From Micropruina sp. (GTDB lineage: Bacteria; Actinomycetota; Actinomycetes; Propionibacteriales; Propionibacteriaceae): 64,000 nucleotides of DNA. The stretch is taken from NCBI GenBank assembly GCA_016711205.1, contig JADJTM010000001.1:1364001-1428000 (forward strand). Reading direction: 5' to 3'. Below the pieces are notes generated by a model. The model did not search any database. It worked only from the letters and a program-made list of their open reading frames with translations, and was not told the DNA's origin. Both the position numbers and the translations under genes were made by a program. Of this stretch, positions 28,234-37,824 are shown one piece after another (position 1 is the first letter of the stretch; each line of letters starts with the position of its first letter).

Positions 28234-28794
28234 ATGGATTGGGTCGCGCTCTTGAGTGCACCGGGAGCCATAGCCTTGTTCACAGGGACCGCATCGGTCG
28301 TGACGCTTTGGCTGGCGAACCACCACGCCGACAGGCTTGCAGACAAGCGAGTGGTCGAACGTCGCGAGGAACTTAGCTTCGAAAGCAGAGAGCGACGGTA
28401 CGAGGATCGTCGCGACGCAGTCGTCGAGCTCGACCGCGTCGCGGAGCGCGAGAGTGATCGCATCAGTGACTCCGAGGAGGATCCTCAGACTGGGTACAGC
28501 AGTCCTGGCGACATCTACCCCGAGTACCGATTCCCCGAGCTGTCCGCTGCTCACGCGCGCGTCGTGATGTTGGCGACGCCCGCGGTCGTCTCAGCGGCCG
28601 ATGAGCTTCGGGAGGCCGTTATCGCGGCCTTTCACGGTGAGAAGGGACACTGGGACCGTTACCGGGACAGCCTGACGAAGTTCCGAGAAGCTAGCCGAGC
28701 CATGCTAACTAGCGACGAGCAGAGTGGCCGCAATGCAGCGATCGAGAAGGCAACTCATCCGCGCCGCGACGTCCTTGAAGCAGGCAAGTCCTAG
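28234..28794 (+). CDS. Hypothetical protein with N-terminal membrane helix and coiled coil
   Basis: 186 residues. The first 28 residues form a membrane helix (LLSAPGAIALFTGTASVVTL), followed by a highly charged coiled coil (RREELSFESRERRYEDRRDA) and a helical C-terminal domain (SLTKFREASRAMLTSDEQSG). Similar one-helix, coiled-coil proteins are often found in defence islands, but I do not recognise the family. Confidence 0.6.
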   Translation: MDWVALLSAPGAIALFTGTASVVTLWLANHHADRLADKRVVERREELSFESRERRYEDRRDAVVELDRVAERESDRISDSEEDPQTGYSSPGDIYPEYRFPELSAAHARVVMLATPAVVSAADELREAVIAAFHGEKGHWDRYRDSLTKFREASRAMLTSDEQSGRNAAIEKATHPRRDVLEAGKS

Positions 28795-28823
28795 TTCCCA
28801 GGATCTCCGCCGGGCACCACTGG

Positions 28824-29282
28824 CTACGCGGCGGGCAGCGCAGCAGCGGCGGCGGCGATCTTGGCCGCCACATCGTCAAGGGACGTCTCCGCCGTGCTGA
28901 GTCCAGCGTGCGACGCGAGCATCGGGCTGACGTCGTACAACTCGTCGAAGGTGACGCCGTGGGCCACGGGAACGACCCGCCTGCTATTGAGCAGCGCGGC
29001 AAGCTCCTTCTCTGCGATGCCCTCGTTCCTGAGGCTCTTGAGCAGAGCGGGTGTCACCAGCACGATTCCGATGCGGGAGTTACGGAGGCCCTTATCAATC
29101 TCTCGAGTCATGAGTGAACCGAGCGGAATGTCCTCCTCGCTGAACCACACAGTCGCGCCGTTCGCCTTCAACTGACGATGAAGGGCCCGGACAAGCGCAC
29201 CGATCCCTGAACTCACAAAGAAGGAGACAACGCCATTGAAGAGTGCCGAGACCGATCCCCGAGGTGGTTCGGCCAGCTTCAA
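28824..29282 (-). CDS. TIR-domain protein
   Basis: 152 residues. TIR features: ANGATVWFSEEDIPLGSLMT, REIDKGLRNSRIGIVLVTPA and the helix with the expected catalytic glutamate, GIAEKELAALLNSRRVVPVA HGVTFDELYDVSPMLA. The first strand reads VVSFFVSSGIGALVRALHRQ, shorter than usual, so the N-terminus may be altered. It starts (TTG 29282) overlapping the stop of a truncated upstream frame. TIR domains of this type usually hydrolyse NAD in immune or effector systems. Confidence 0.75.
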   Translation of the reverse strand: MKLAEPPRGSVSALFNGVVSFFVSSGIGALVRALHRQLKANGATVWFSEEDIPLGSLMTREIDKGLRNSRIGIVLVTPALLKSLRNEGIAEKELAALLNSRRVVPVAHGVTFDELYDVSPMLASHAGLSTAETSLDDVAAKIAAAAAALPAA

Positions 29283-29386
29283 GAGGCGTTCTGCAACAGG
29301 ATGTTGACGGTCCGTTCCACATCTTGATCGGTCACGGCTGGCTGCAGGGCCTCGGCCTCTAGCTCCCGCAACATGGTGCGATAGCG
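29279..29386 (-). pseudogene. C-terminal remnant of a gene upstream of the TIR gene
   Basis: 35 residues, RYRTMLRELEAEALQPAVTD QDVERTVNILLQNAS, then a TGA overlapping the TIR start codon. The overlap suggests translational coupling of a two-gene unit. Everything upstream has been replaced by an IS3-type element. Family not recognised. Confidence 0.5.
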
Positions 29387-29389
29387 GGA

Positions 29390-30470
29390 CCGCCGGAGAG
29401 GATGTCCTTGATGGGATCGACGAAGAAGAGAAGGACGTACACGCCGGAGTATCGGCGTGAGGCTGCGCATCTGGTGATCGACACGGACCGGACGATCGCG
29501 GCGGTCGCGGCCGAGATCAGGGTGGGTGCGCAACTGCTGGGCCGCTGGGTGCAGCAGGAACGTGCCCGGATCGGTGCGCCGCCGGAAGCGCCGCTGGATG
29601 TCAGCGAGCGGGCCGAGCTGGAACGGCTGCGCCAGGAGAACACCGAGTTGCGGTTGGACAACGAGTTCCTGGGAAAGCCGCAGCCTTCTTCGCAGCGAAG
29701 AACACTCCCGGCAGGAGTGCTTCGAGGTGATCGACGCGGAGAAGGCGAACTACACGATCAGCCGCATGTGCCGGCTGCTGCAGGTCGACCGGCGCCGCGA
29801 CTACGAATGGGTGAAACGGCGGGCTGCCGGGCCTTACCCCGGCCGAGCAGCGGCGGGCCGAGTTGACCGGCAAGATCGTCGAGTTCCACAACCTGTGGGA
29901 CGCCGTCGGTCAAGACGGTCGCGAAGTGCATGCGGCAAGCCGAGATAGCCGGGATCAGCCCCCGAACCTGGCATCCCCCGACCACGGTCCCCGGTCCGAA
30001 TCCCGACCCTGCCCCCGACCTGGTCAAACGCCGCTTCGACCAAGGACGCCGCGATGTCGCCTGGTTCTCCGACATCACCTACCTGGCCACCGGCGAGGGC
30101 TGGGGCTACCTGTGCACCGTCCGAGACGGGCACACCCGCCGGGTCTTGGGCCGTACCGTCGCCGACCACCTCCGCGCCGACCTGGTCGAGGACGCCCTAC
30201 GGCAAGCCGTCGCCCTGCGCGGCCAGCTGCCGGGCAAGGTCATCTTTCACGCTGATCGAGGCTGTCAGTACACCAGCCAGCAGAGCGCTGACCTGGCTGG
30301 CGAGCTCGACCTGCTCCGCTCGATGGGCCGGACCGGGTGTGCTGGGATAACGCGGCCGCCGAGTCGTTCTGGTCCACGTTCAAGAACGAGTACTACCACC
30401 GGCACGTGTTCCCCACCATCGACGCTGCCCGCCGCGGCGCCTACACCTGGATCGACGCCTGGTGCCTTGG
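29390..30470 (+). pseudogene. Decayed IS3-family element and transposase
   Basis: OrfA (from 29402: RRTYTPEYRREAAHLVIDTD, ERLRQENTELRLDNEFLG) is followed by OrfB in pieces: CFEVIDAEKANYTISRMCRL, DVAWFSDITYLATGEGWGYL, VIFHADRGCQYTSQQSADLA and, in a third frame, VCWDNAAAESFWSTFKNEYY. Frame changes near 29680, between 29830 and 29930, and near 30335. The C-terminus stops at about 30465 after YTWIDAW, so the right end is missing or mutated. Confidence 0.82.
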
Positions 30471-30810
30471 TGCTCCCCAAGTATCCCCGTCGGGTAGATG
30501 ATGTTCCGCCTGCACACCCGAGCTCAGCTTCTGGCCGGGACATCGACCGCGCTTTTGTGTTGTGTGTCGGCAGAGATTGTCCAGAGGGTTTGCGCCGGAC
30601 CATGCGGAGGTCCTCGATGATTGGCCAAGGACGGCAGAGAGTGGTCATCTCGGGGCGCAGCCCAAACCGACGGACATGAGCCCGAATAGGTCGGACTCAC
30701 CTTGCTCATTCAGTCAAGCCGGTCTTGCCCCGTCGAAACGCTCAAGCAAGAGCGCCTCGTACGGCGACCGCAACGCCAAACCAAGCCGACCCGCCGCAGG
30801 ATCGAGGCAG
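30471..30810. other. Intergenic, no gene supported
   Basis: Contains the degenerate tail of the IS3 element and ~250 bases with only short chance frames before the stop of the trypsin-STAND gene at 30811. Confidence 0.4.
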
Positions 30811-33800
30811 TCACTGAAGTCCCAGCACCGTGACGGCGCCTGATCGCTCGCCGACTACAATGATCGAGCGGCCTTCCACGATGGCGGTCGTGAAGCTGGA
30901 TGGTGCGGCCGCCACCGCGATGAGATGCTCCTGATTCCCGGTTGCTTCATTCCACGTTCGCAACGTCTTGTCTGCGCCAAGCGTAATCACCCGTCCCCCG
31001 GCCGCGAACGCAGCATTCAGCACTGGAGCTGTGTGGCCCTCAAGCGGGCGCAGCGGACGCCCGCTCTCGACGTCCCACAGAATGGCGAGGCCATCCTCGC
31101 TTGAAGTGATACACCGCTTTCCATCGCGAGAGAGGGAAACACCGGTCAAGGCCCCTGAGTGGTCTCGCAACGTCGCGAGCACCCGCCGATCCGCGAGGCG
31201 CCAAATGCGTGCGGTCCCGTCGGCGCTTGACGTGACTATTCTGTGTCCATCCGGAGTCAGCGCAATTCCTGTCAGAGTACTTGAATGTCCTGCCATCTCC
31301 CGAAGCTCACGTCCGTTGCGAAGATCCCAGTGCCGCGCGATCCCATCCTCGCCAGCGGTTACGGCCTCCACCCCGTTCTGCATGATCGCAACGGCAACGA
31401 ACGGTTCGTTGGGGGACTCGAGTGCGCACCGTTGTGCTCCTCTGGGAAGTTCCCAGACTTGCGCGGTCTGGCCATCCAGTGTGATCGCGCAGGAGCCATC
31501 CGGGGCCATCACCAAGTCTGTTGGGCACCAGACGGCCCGGCGATCGAAGATTCTTCTGCCCGTACTCACGTTCCACAGGCGAACGTGCTGTCTGCCGGTT
31601 GTGAGCACGCGCCTACCGTTTGCGGAGATCGCCACCCCTGTGACGTCCCGGAAATGCCCGTGGTCCGTCTTGCGATTGACGAGCGTTCTGATTCTCAAGC
31701 CCGAGGCTGCATCCCACACTTGTGCCGAGCCATCTTCGCCTCCCGTCACAACGCGTCTTCCGTTGCGTGAGATTGCGGTCGAGATTACTCGGTCGGTATG
31801 TCCCGTCCGTCCTGATTCGCCTCTCGTCAAGGTGTCCCACACCCGGGCTGTGCCGTCCCCGCTCACGGTGACAGCTCTTGTTCCGTCGGGCGACAGCACA
31901 GCAGACTGGATAGAGTCGGAATGGCCGTATAGCACGGAGAGCTTGGCTCCCGAATGGGCATCCCAGATGCAGACATAGGGGTCAACCCCGCACGTAATCG
32001 CCCGGTCGCCGCCCGCGTCCAGTTCGACTCCAAATACGTCACGATTGTGCCCGTCCAGCTTCGCGATCTTGGAGCCGTCATCGAGATTCCAGAGCATGAC
32101 ATCGATCGCCCCGACGGATATCGCGCGCTTCCCATCGGTGCTCACAGCAACGTCCCACACCCTCGCTGAATGATCGGTCAGCAGCCTGTCCAACTCTCCG
32201 GTTTCAAGATCCCAGACGCAGACCAATCCGTCTTCACCGGTAGTGACAGCGAGCCTTCGCCCTGACGCGAGAGTGCCCGTTGCGACGCTGCTGGTCCAGT
32301 CGGTATGACGATGCATCGCGGGGAATCGCTGCTTGCCGCTGGCGAGATCCCACACGAAAACCTTGCCGTCGAGGTCTGTCGAGACTCCGAGGGCTCCATC
32401 GGCAGTGACCGCGATGGCCTGCAAAGGTCCAACATGTCCATGCAGAATGTGAGCCAACACTCCAGTTTCGAAGTCCCACACGCGGACTGCGCGATCGCTT
32501 TGGCTGATCGTCATTACCTGGGTGGTTTGTGGGCGGACGACGAGGGTCATGTCCCTACCAGCATCGCCCCGCAACTGGCCCGTCGGGTCGAGCCGACGGA
32601 TCGGCCGGCCCGTCCTGATCTCCCACACCCACATCGTTTCGTCTTCAGCAGTCGAAATAGCCCGCTGCCCGTCCGCAGTCACAGCGATCGCCACGATGTT
32701 GCCACTGTGCTCAGCGAATGTCGCGACGGGCGCCGCCGGGGAGACTGATCCCAACTCCCACACCTGGGCGACGTTCCCGAGGGCGAGGATGGCCAGTGAA
32801 CTGTCGGGTGTGATCGTGACGGCCAAGTAGTCACCAGGAAGCGTGAAGATCTCTGCGGGGCTGATGGAGGCCGTCGACCATGAAACTGACACTCCTGGTT
32901 GGCCCGGCCGATTATCTTGCTGGCCGAACAACCGCTCCGCGACGCTTTGATCCTGAAGCCGAAGTTGCAAGGCAACGTATCCGGGAGAATCGACAGGGAA
33001 GGGCGGCCGGATGTGGTGTGCCTGGCGACTCGCCAACCGTATAACCCTGTCCACCGTGGTCCGGTCCCTTGGAGTGAGGTGTTCAGATGCGACCAGCGCT
33101 GCGCGGAGAGCCTGTGCAACACCACTGATTCCCAACGCACGGATCGCTGTCTCCAGGTACTCCAGATCTGTGACGACGCTGGCGAAGTGTTCAGGCCTAT
33201 CCTCGGCGACGTGGGTTGGGTACTGAGCTAGAGCGTACCGACTACTGTGCTCGGCCCACCTGGCGCAGTAGTCCAGCAGCGCAACACGTTTGAACCGCAG
33301 AACGTTGGCCGTCTTTGTCCGAAGGTAGCGGGCGAGGCGGGGGTGGGCGAGGGCATACCCGATGGCATCGCCACCGGTGACGAGTCGCCGAATCGTTGGC
33401 AGCACATCGGTGTCGAAGTAGTCGTCAGCCCAGCCAGCAGGGTCGTCGAACGCAGCCGGGACAAGTGAGCGGAGATCGGCCACATCTAGCGGGCCATGCG
33501 CGACCACCAGGGTGGCCAGCAGATCCTTGACCGGTCCATCCGGCGCGGCCGCTCGGATGTCGACCCACCACCGGTCGAGATATCCTATAAATCCGATGGG
33601 GAGGATCTGAAGATCCTCCCTGCGAAAACCTGGTACGTTCGCGTCCTGCGCAAGGAAGTGGACATAGAGCGGATCGGCACCTTGAGTGGCTGGTCCGGAG
33701 GTATCTTGATAAGCGGCCCTGCTGGCAATCAGATCGGCGGCACCGGCTTGGTGGATCAGGTCGGCGGCGTGGGCTCCGGTGGCGGTGAACACCGCGACGA

Positions 33801-35100
33801 TGCCGTGCTGGCCAAACCCTTCCAGCGGGAGCATCGTGAGCTGATTTTCAGGGAAGCGATACTGGGCGGCCCAGTCCTGCCCAGTGTCCCGGATCGACAC
33901 GATCGCATGCACACCTGGGGGCAGCACCACGGCGAGGTAGTCGGCAGGGGACCATCCTGAAACCTCGTCCAGCCCATCCAGCAGCAAGGCCCTCCCTGTG
34001 GCTAGCGGACCGGCGGGGGCAAGGAGTTGCGCCTGAAATCGTGCCTTCAACTGGTCTAGCGCCAATCCGCGCAGCTCGGCGGAGGCAGCGGGGTCGAACT
34101 GCTCCAGAATGCTCTCCAAGAAGAAGCGTTCGTCCAACCAGCCCTGGTCGTAAAGGCGCGTGAAGAAGTGGTAGACGTATCGGTCCGGGTCGCTCCGGAC
34201 CAGGCTCGCCATTAGCGCAGTCTTGCCGAACCCGGCCGGTGCCGTCACGACGAGGATCCCACCTCCCCCAGCCAGGAAGTTCTCGACCGCCTGGACGGCA
34301 TCGTCACGGCCAGCGAAAACTGCGTAATCCGGGTTCCTGAGGAGTCGGCCGAACGTCGCCCGCAGCAGCACTTGTTCGATTTGTTGGGGAAGCACAGGCA
34401 GTCCATCCGGGTTCACTACGCCGAGCGCTTCCCAGAACTGACTGCGGACCGCGTCCGGGAGGGTGTCGATCGCGGTGATCGGAGTGACCGCGAGGGACCC
34501 TGTGCCCTCGGGGGGGTTGTGGTGTCGGATCACGCCGAGAATCCTGTCGTCGTCAGTGAACACCACAGCCCCAGACATCCCGGCCCAGTCTGTGACCCCC
34601 AGCTCCACACCGGATACTCGCGGTCGGTCTTGGGGTTGGGGGCCGGTAGCCTTGAGCGTCAAGTATCCGGTATTGCCACCGGGTCCGCTGGCGGTGAAGC
34701 CTGACGAGGTGGGGATGATCCCATCGACCTGTTCAGTGCGACGGTTGTCGCTTGCGTCCTTCCGGAAGTCGGGAAAGCCGACGGCGTGGCATCCGGTGAC
34801 GGAGGCGATGATGTCGCGGTCCACTCGCGCATACGCGGGCGAGGACAACTCGGGCAGGCTAGGCACGGTGAGCACCGCCAGGTCGACAGTTGGATCCCCT
34901 GATCTCACGGTGACCGTGGCGTCGTGCTCATTGCCAATTGCCCTCGTGTCGCCGGTTGGGATCAGTCTAACCGTGTGGTCGGTGCCAGCTGCGACGTGCG
35001 CGGCCGTCAGGACATTGTTGCCGCCGATCCGCAAACCGGAACCCACTCGGCGCGTTCCGTTCTGCTCGTAGCGAATGAGGACGATCCGTGCGGTTTCCAC
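30811..35100 (-). CDS. Trypsin-like peptidase - STAND NTPase - WD40 repeat protein
   Basis: 1429 residues in three parts. (1) Residues 1-~225: trypsin fold with a full triad, H35 in LTAAHVAAG, D73 in TVDLAVL, S176 in DWAGMSGAVVF. (2) ~240-720: STAND/NACHT-like NTPase, Walker A VTAPAGFGKTALMASL (~285), Walker B ALLLDGLDEVSGW (~371), then a helical region. (3) ~760-1429: about a dozen WD40 blades (for example GTRAVTVSGDGTARVWDTL, GHRIVTSSADGTARIWRLA). The layout, sensor propeller, NTPase switch and protease effector, is that of bacterial conflict proteins described by comparative genomics. The Trypco2-like gene ends 8 bases upstream. No signal peptide; cytosolic. Target unknown. Confidence 0.9.
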   Translation of the reverse strand: METARIVLIRYEQNGTRRVGSGLRIGGNNVLTAAHVAAGTDHTVRLIPTGDTRAIGNEHDATVTVRSGDPTVDLAVLTVPSLPELSSPAYARVDRDIIASVTGCHAVGFPDFRKDASDNRRTEQVDGIIPTSSGFTASGPGGNTGYLTLKATGPQPQDRPRVSGVELGVTDWAGMSGAVVFTDDDRILGVIRHHNPPEGTGSLAVTPITAIDTLPDAVRSQFWEALGVVNPDGLPVLPQQIEQVLLRATFGRLLRNPDYAVFAGRDDAVQAVENFLAGGGGILVVTAPAGFGKTALMASLVRSDPDRYVYHFFTRLYDQGWLDERFFLESILEQFDPAASAELRGLALDQLKARFQAQLLAPAGPLATGRALLLDGLDEVSGWSPADYLAVVLPPGVHAIVSIRDTGQDWAAQYRFPENQLTMLPLEGFGQHGIVAVFTATGAHAADLIHQAGAADLIASRAAYQDTSGPATQGADPLYVHFLAQDANVPGFRREDLQILPIGFIGYLDRWWVDIRAAAPDGPVKDLLATLVVAHGPLDVADLRSLVPAAFDDPAGWADDYFDTDVLPTIRRLVTGGDAIGYALAHPRLARYLRTKTANVLRFKRVALLDYCARWAEHSSRYALAQYPTHVAEDRPEHFASVVTDLEYLETAIRALGISGVAQALRAALVASEHLTPRDRTTVDRVIRLASRQAHHIRPPFPVDSPGYVALQLRLQDQSVAERLFGQQDNRPGQPGVSVSWSTASISPAEIFTLPGDYLAVTITPDSSLAILALGNVAQVWELGSVSPAAPVATFAEHSGNIVAIAVTADGQRAISTAEDETMWVWEIRTGRPIRRLDPTGQLRGDAGRDMTLVVRPQTTQVMTISQSDRAVRVWDFETGVLAHILHGHVGPLQAIAVTADGALGVSTDLDGKVFVWDLASGKQRFPAMHRHTDWTSSVATGTLASGRRLAVTTGEDGLVCVWDLETGELDRLLTDHSARVWDVAVSTDGKRAISVGAIDVMLWNLDDGSKIAKLDGHNRDVFGVELDAGGDRAITCGVDPYVCIWDAHSGAKLSVLYGHSDSIQSAVLSPDGTRAVTVSGDGTARVWDTLTRGESGRTGHTDRVISTAISRNGRRVVTGGEDGSAQVWDAASGLRIRTLVNRKTDHGHFRDVTGVAISANGRRVLTTGRQHVRLWNVSTGRRIFDRRAVWCPTDLVMAPDGSCAITLDGQTAQVWELPRGAQRCALESPNEPFVAVAIMQNGVEAVTAGEDGIARHWDLRNGRELREMAGHSSTLTGIALTPDGHRIVTSSADGTARIWRLADRRVLATLRDHSGALTGVSLSRDGKRCITSSEDGLAILWDVESGRPLRPLEGHTAPVLNAAFAAGGRVITLGADKTLRTWNEATGNQEHLIAVAAAPSSFTTAIVEGRSIIVVGERSGAVTVLGLQ

Positions 35101-35108
35101 GGACTGGC

Positions 35109-35477
35109 CTATTCCGCCGCGCCTTCGGCCAGGTCAACAGAGTGGGTCTGAGCGGAGGATTCCTCTCCGCCTGAGATCAACACGTCGCGGACCTCGCCGT
35201 TCTCGTCAAGGAACACCGGGATCAGCGACAACCTCAGCGCCTGCGTATGCAGGACGTCTCGGGAAGCCTCGGCGCCCGCCTCGATAACCCACCACTTGAT
35301 CCCGGCTCTGCCTCCGAAGTTGTTCGTCACCGCGACCTGGAGGCTCAGCTCTATCGGGCCCGGCTGGAACCGCAGGCCGGTCTTCGGAGCCTGGGCCATC
35401 GCGCCGGCCAGCTCCCCTCGCAGATGCTGTATCGCCTCCGACAGCCCCACGCCCCCGAATGACTTCTCCTCAGGCAT
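35109..35477 (-). CDS. Trypco2-like (trypsin co-occurring) small protein
   Basis: 122 residues from ATG 35477, preceded by GGAGG at 5 bases. GLSEAIQHLRGELAGAMAQA, LRFQPGPIELSLQVAVTNNF, GIKWWVIEAGAEASRDVLHT and LRLSLIPVFLDENGEV follow the pattern of trypsin co-occurring domain 2: an N-terminal helix then a beta sandwich. Its stop is 8 bases from the start of the trypsin-STAND-WD40 gene, so the two form an operon with this gene first. It is presumed to be the adaptor or substrate of the protease. Confidence 0.8.
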   Translation of the reverse strand: MPEEKSFGGVGLSEAIQHLRGELAGAMAQAPKTGLRFQPGPIELSLQVAVTNNFGGRAGIKWWVIEAGAEASRDVLHTQALRLSLIPVFLDENGEVRDVLISGGEESSAQTHSVDLAEGAAE

Positions 35478-35495
35478 TGCGTCCTCCCGCTTCAC

Positions 35496-35785
35496 TTCGG
35501 CGCGAACAACCCCGTCCTGAAACAGAGTGTCGCGCCCGACCGCAACGCTGCAAGCGTTGTGACTACTCGGTTCTCCGAGTATTGAGCGACCGGGCTGTCA
35601 CACATCAGAGCAGCGCTTACGACCAGGCACGGATGAAACCCCTGTGATAGCCGCAGAGGGGAAGGCAACTCCACGGCGCGGGATCGGTATGCACGGCCAA
35701 CCGGCACTTCGAACACCGCCTCACCCGAACGGCATTGACTTGCGCCGAACCGGCCAAGACCGGATAGAAGCCCGAAGCCACAGCC
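35496..35785. other. Upstream region of the Trypco2 operon
   Basis: About 290 bases with no firm gene. A minus-strand frame encodes RRCSKCRLAVHTDPAPWSCL, with spaced cysteines, but without start or context. The operon promoter should lie in the part nearest 35496. Confidence 0.35.
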
Positions 35786-35927
35786 CGATTCATCAGTTGA
35801 GTCCCGCATAGTGGTGTAGCGCGGTCACTGTGATCTTCGTCGTCGGCATGTCGCCGGGTCGTGAGCGCGGTCACCGCGTGATCTTTCGAGTGAACCCTTC
35901 ACAGCACTCTCGAAAGGAACCATCGCG

Positions 35928-37181
35928 ATGACCGCTGCTCATATTGTCGACCCCGCACGCGTGTTGACCCAAGCGTTGGGTGACGCATCGCCGGACTTGA
36001 TGCGGCACCTGCTGGCCACCATGATCAACGCGTTGCTCAGCGCGGAGGCGGATGCGGTGTGTGGCGCCGAGTGGGGCCAGCCGTCCCCTGATCGGACGGC
36101 GCAGCGTAACGGCTACCGGCACCGCGAGCTGGACACCAGGGTCGGCACGATCGATGTCGAGATCCCGAAGCTGCGCACCGGCAGCTACTTCCCGGACTGG
36201 TTGTTGGAGCGCCGTAAGCGGGCCGAGACCGCACTGATCTCGGTGGTGGCGACCTGTTACCTGCTCGGCGTCTCGACGCGCCGGATGGACAAGCTGGTTC
36301 AGTCCCTGGGGATCACCAGCTTGTCGAAGTCGCAGGTGTCCAGGATGGCGACCGATTTGGACGCCCAGGTCGCCGCGTTCCGAACCCGTCCTTTGGGTGA
36401 GGCTGGCCCGTTCACCTTCCTGGCCGCCGACGCCCTGATGATGAAGGTCCGTGAGAACGGCCGGGTGGTGAACGCCGCGGTGCTGGTCGCGACCGGCGTT
36501 AACCACGACGGCTACCGCGAAGTCCTCGGCGTGAAGGTCGCGACCAGCGAAACCAAAGAGGCGTGGAACGTATTCTTCGCTGACCTGGTCGCCCGCGGCC
36601 TGCACGGGGTGATGCTGGTCACCAGTGATGCTCACGCCGGTCTGGTCGAGGCGATCGCGGCGAACCTGCCCGGCGCCAGCTGGCAACGCTGCCGCACCCA
36701 CTACGCAGCCAACCTCATGGCCGTGTGCCCCAAGAGCAGCTGGCCAGCGGTCAAGGCCCTGCTGCACTCGGTCTACGACCAGCCCGACGCGAAAGCCGTC
36801 CAGGCACAGTACGACAAGATGCTCGACACCCTGACCGGGAAGCTTCCCGACGTCGTCGAGCACCTCGACGCCGCCCGGGCCGACGTGCTCGCCTTCACCG
36901 CCTTCCCCAAGGAGATCTGACGACAGATCTGGTCGAACAACCCCAACGAACGCCTCAACCGCGAGATCCGCCGCCGCACCGACGTCGTCGGCATCTTCCC
37001 CGACCGCGACAGCATCATCCGTCTCGTCGGCGCCGTCCTGGCCGAACAACACGACGAATGGGCCGAAGGCCGCCGCTACCTCGGCCTCGACATCCTCGCC
37101 CGCTCACGCGTGACACCCGTCCCCGACACCACCACCAACACCCAGATCGCCCTGCCCGAACTCGAGGAGACAGCAGCATGA
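35928..37181 (+). pseudogene. IS256-family transposase with an in-frame TGA
   Basis: Would encode 417 residues. DDE motifs: FTFLAADALMMKVRENGRVV (D), VMLVTSDAHAGLVEAIAANL (D) and, after the stop, IWSNNPNERLNREIRRRTDV (E). At 36918-36920 TGA replaces the tryptophan TGG expected between FPKEI and RQIW. The truncated protein lacks the catalytic glutamate. Confidence 0.9.
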
Positions 37182-37375
37182 CCCGCCTGAGACACATCTA
37201 CGGACCCGGCTTCACCTAGGCCGAGTACCTGCGCGCCCTGACCGCCGGCTACGAGACCGGCTACTGGGACGAACGCGGCATCCCCGCCCCCTGGCCCGAA
37301 GGCCAAACCGAATGGCCCGAACCGCCCAACACCACCATCCCCAGCACCCCCAACCCAGGAGAACAACCCTTCTGA
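37178..37375 (+). pseudogene. Small second ORF of the IS256 element, with an in-frame TAG
   Basis: Its ATG overlaps the transposase stop (ATGA). It reads MTRLRHIYGPGFT, a TAG at 37217-37219, then AEYLRALTAGYETGYWDERG and IPAPWPEGQTEWPEPPN to a stop at 37375. The composition is protein-like on both sides of the TAG. An accessory gene in an IS256 element is unusual; function unknown. Confidence 0.5.
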
Positions 37376-37433
37376 ACCAAACCTCTCGAAGGATCACCGG
37401 CTACACCACGTCCGGGGACTTGACCGATTCATC

Positions 37434-37824
37434 TAGCACAACGGCAGATCTCCGAATGGATCAATGATGCCTGAAGAAGCCGACCTGACCTCGAACTCCT
37501 CAGATGAGGCAATTGAGCCAAAGCGTGGGCGTCCGATCGCGCAGCGCAGGCGCGCTCATTATCCGCCTACGACCACCGAACCAAGGAATCGACCATGCAG
37601 CGATAGACGGGTGAGGCTCTTGTCGGCACACCGTAGAGCGACGTTCGACTCGAGGGGTTGCCGAAGCGTCGGGAGTGCGAGAAGCTTGCTGCGGTCACGT
37701 TTTTCTCCGCCGCCACTTTGCGCGTACATGGCTGTTCAGTGCTTGGCAAGTCGACCACCGAATACCAGGTGTGCCGTCTCCGAATTCCTAAACCAAGACA
37801 GCCAGACGAGAAGCGAAAAGGCGA
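37434..37824. other. 390 bases without a supported gene
   Basis: Carries the upstream region of the PhoD-like gene. Open frames on the minus strand overlap that gene and are shadows. AAAAGG lies 5 bases before its ATG. Confidence 0.4.

Larger units (their letters stand above)
35795..37424 (+). mobile_element. IS256-family element (~1630 bp) with 9-bp target duplication
   Basis: Flanked by CGATTCATC at 35786-35794 and 37425-37433. Inner ends match as GTTGAGTCCC...GTGGTGTAGC and, inverted at the right, GTCAAGTCCC...GTGGTGTAGC. A second, partial copy with the same left end begins at 45509. Confidence 0.88.

Noticed and set aside
27909..28376. A 155-codon plus-strand gene after the Abi_C gene
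   Set aside because: Arginine/alanine-rich, overlaps 28234-28794 in another frame, no start signal or motif.
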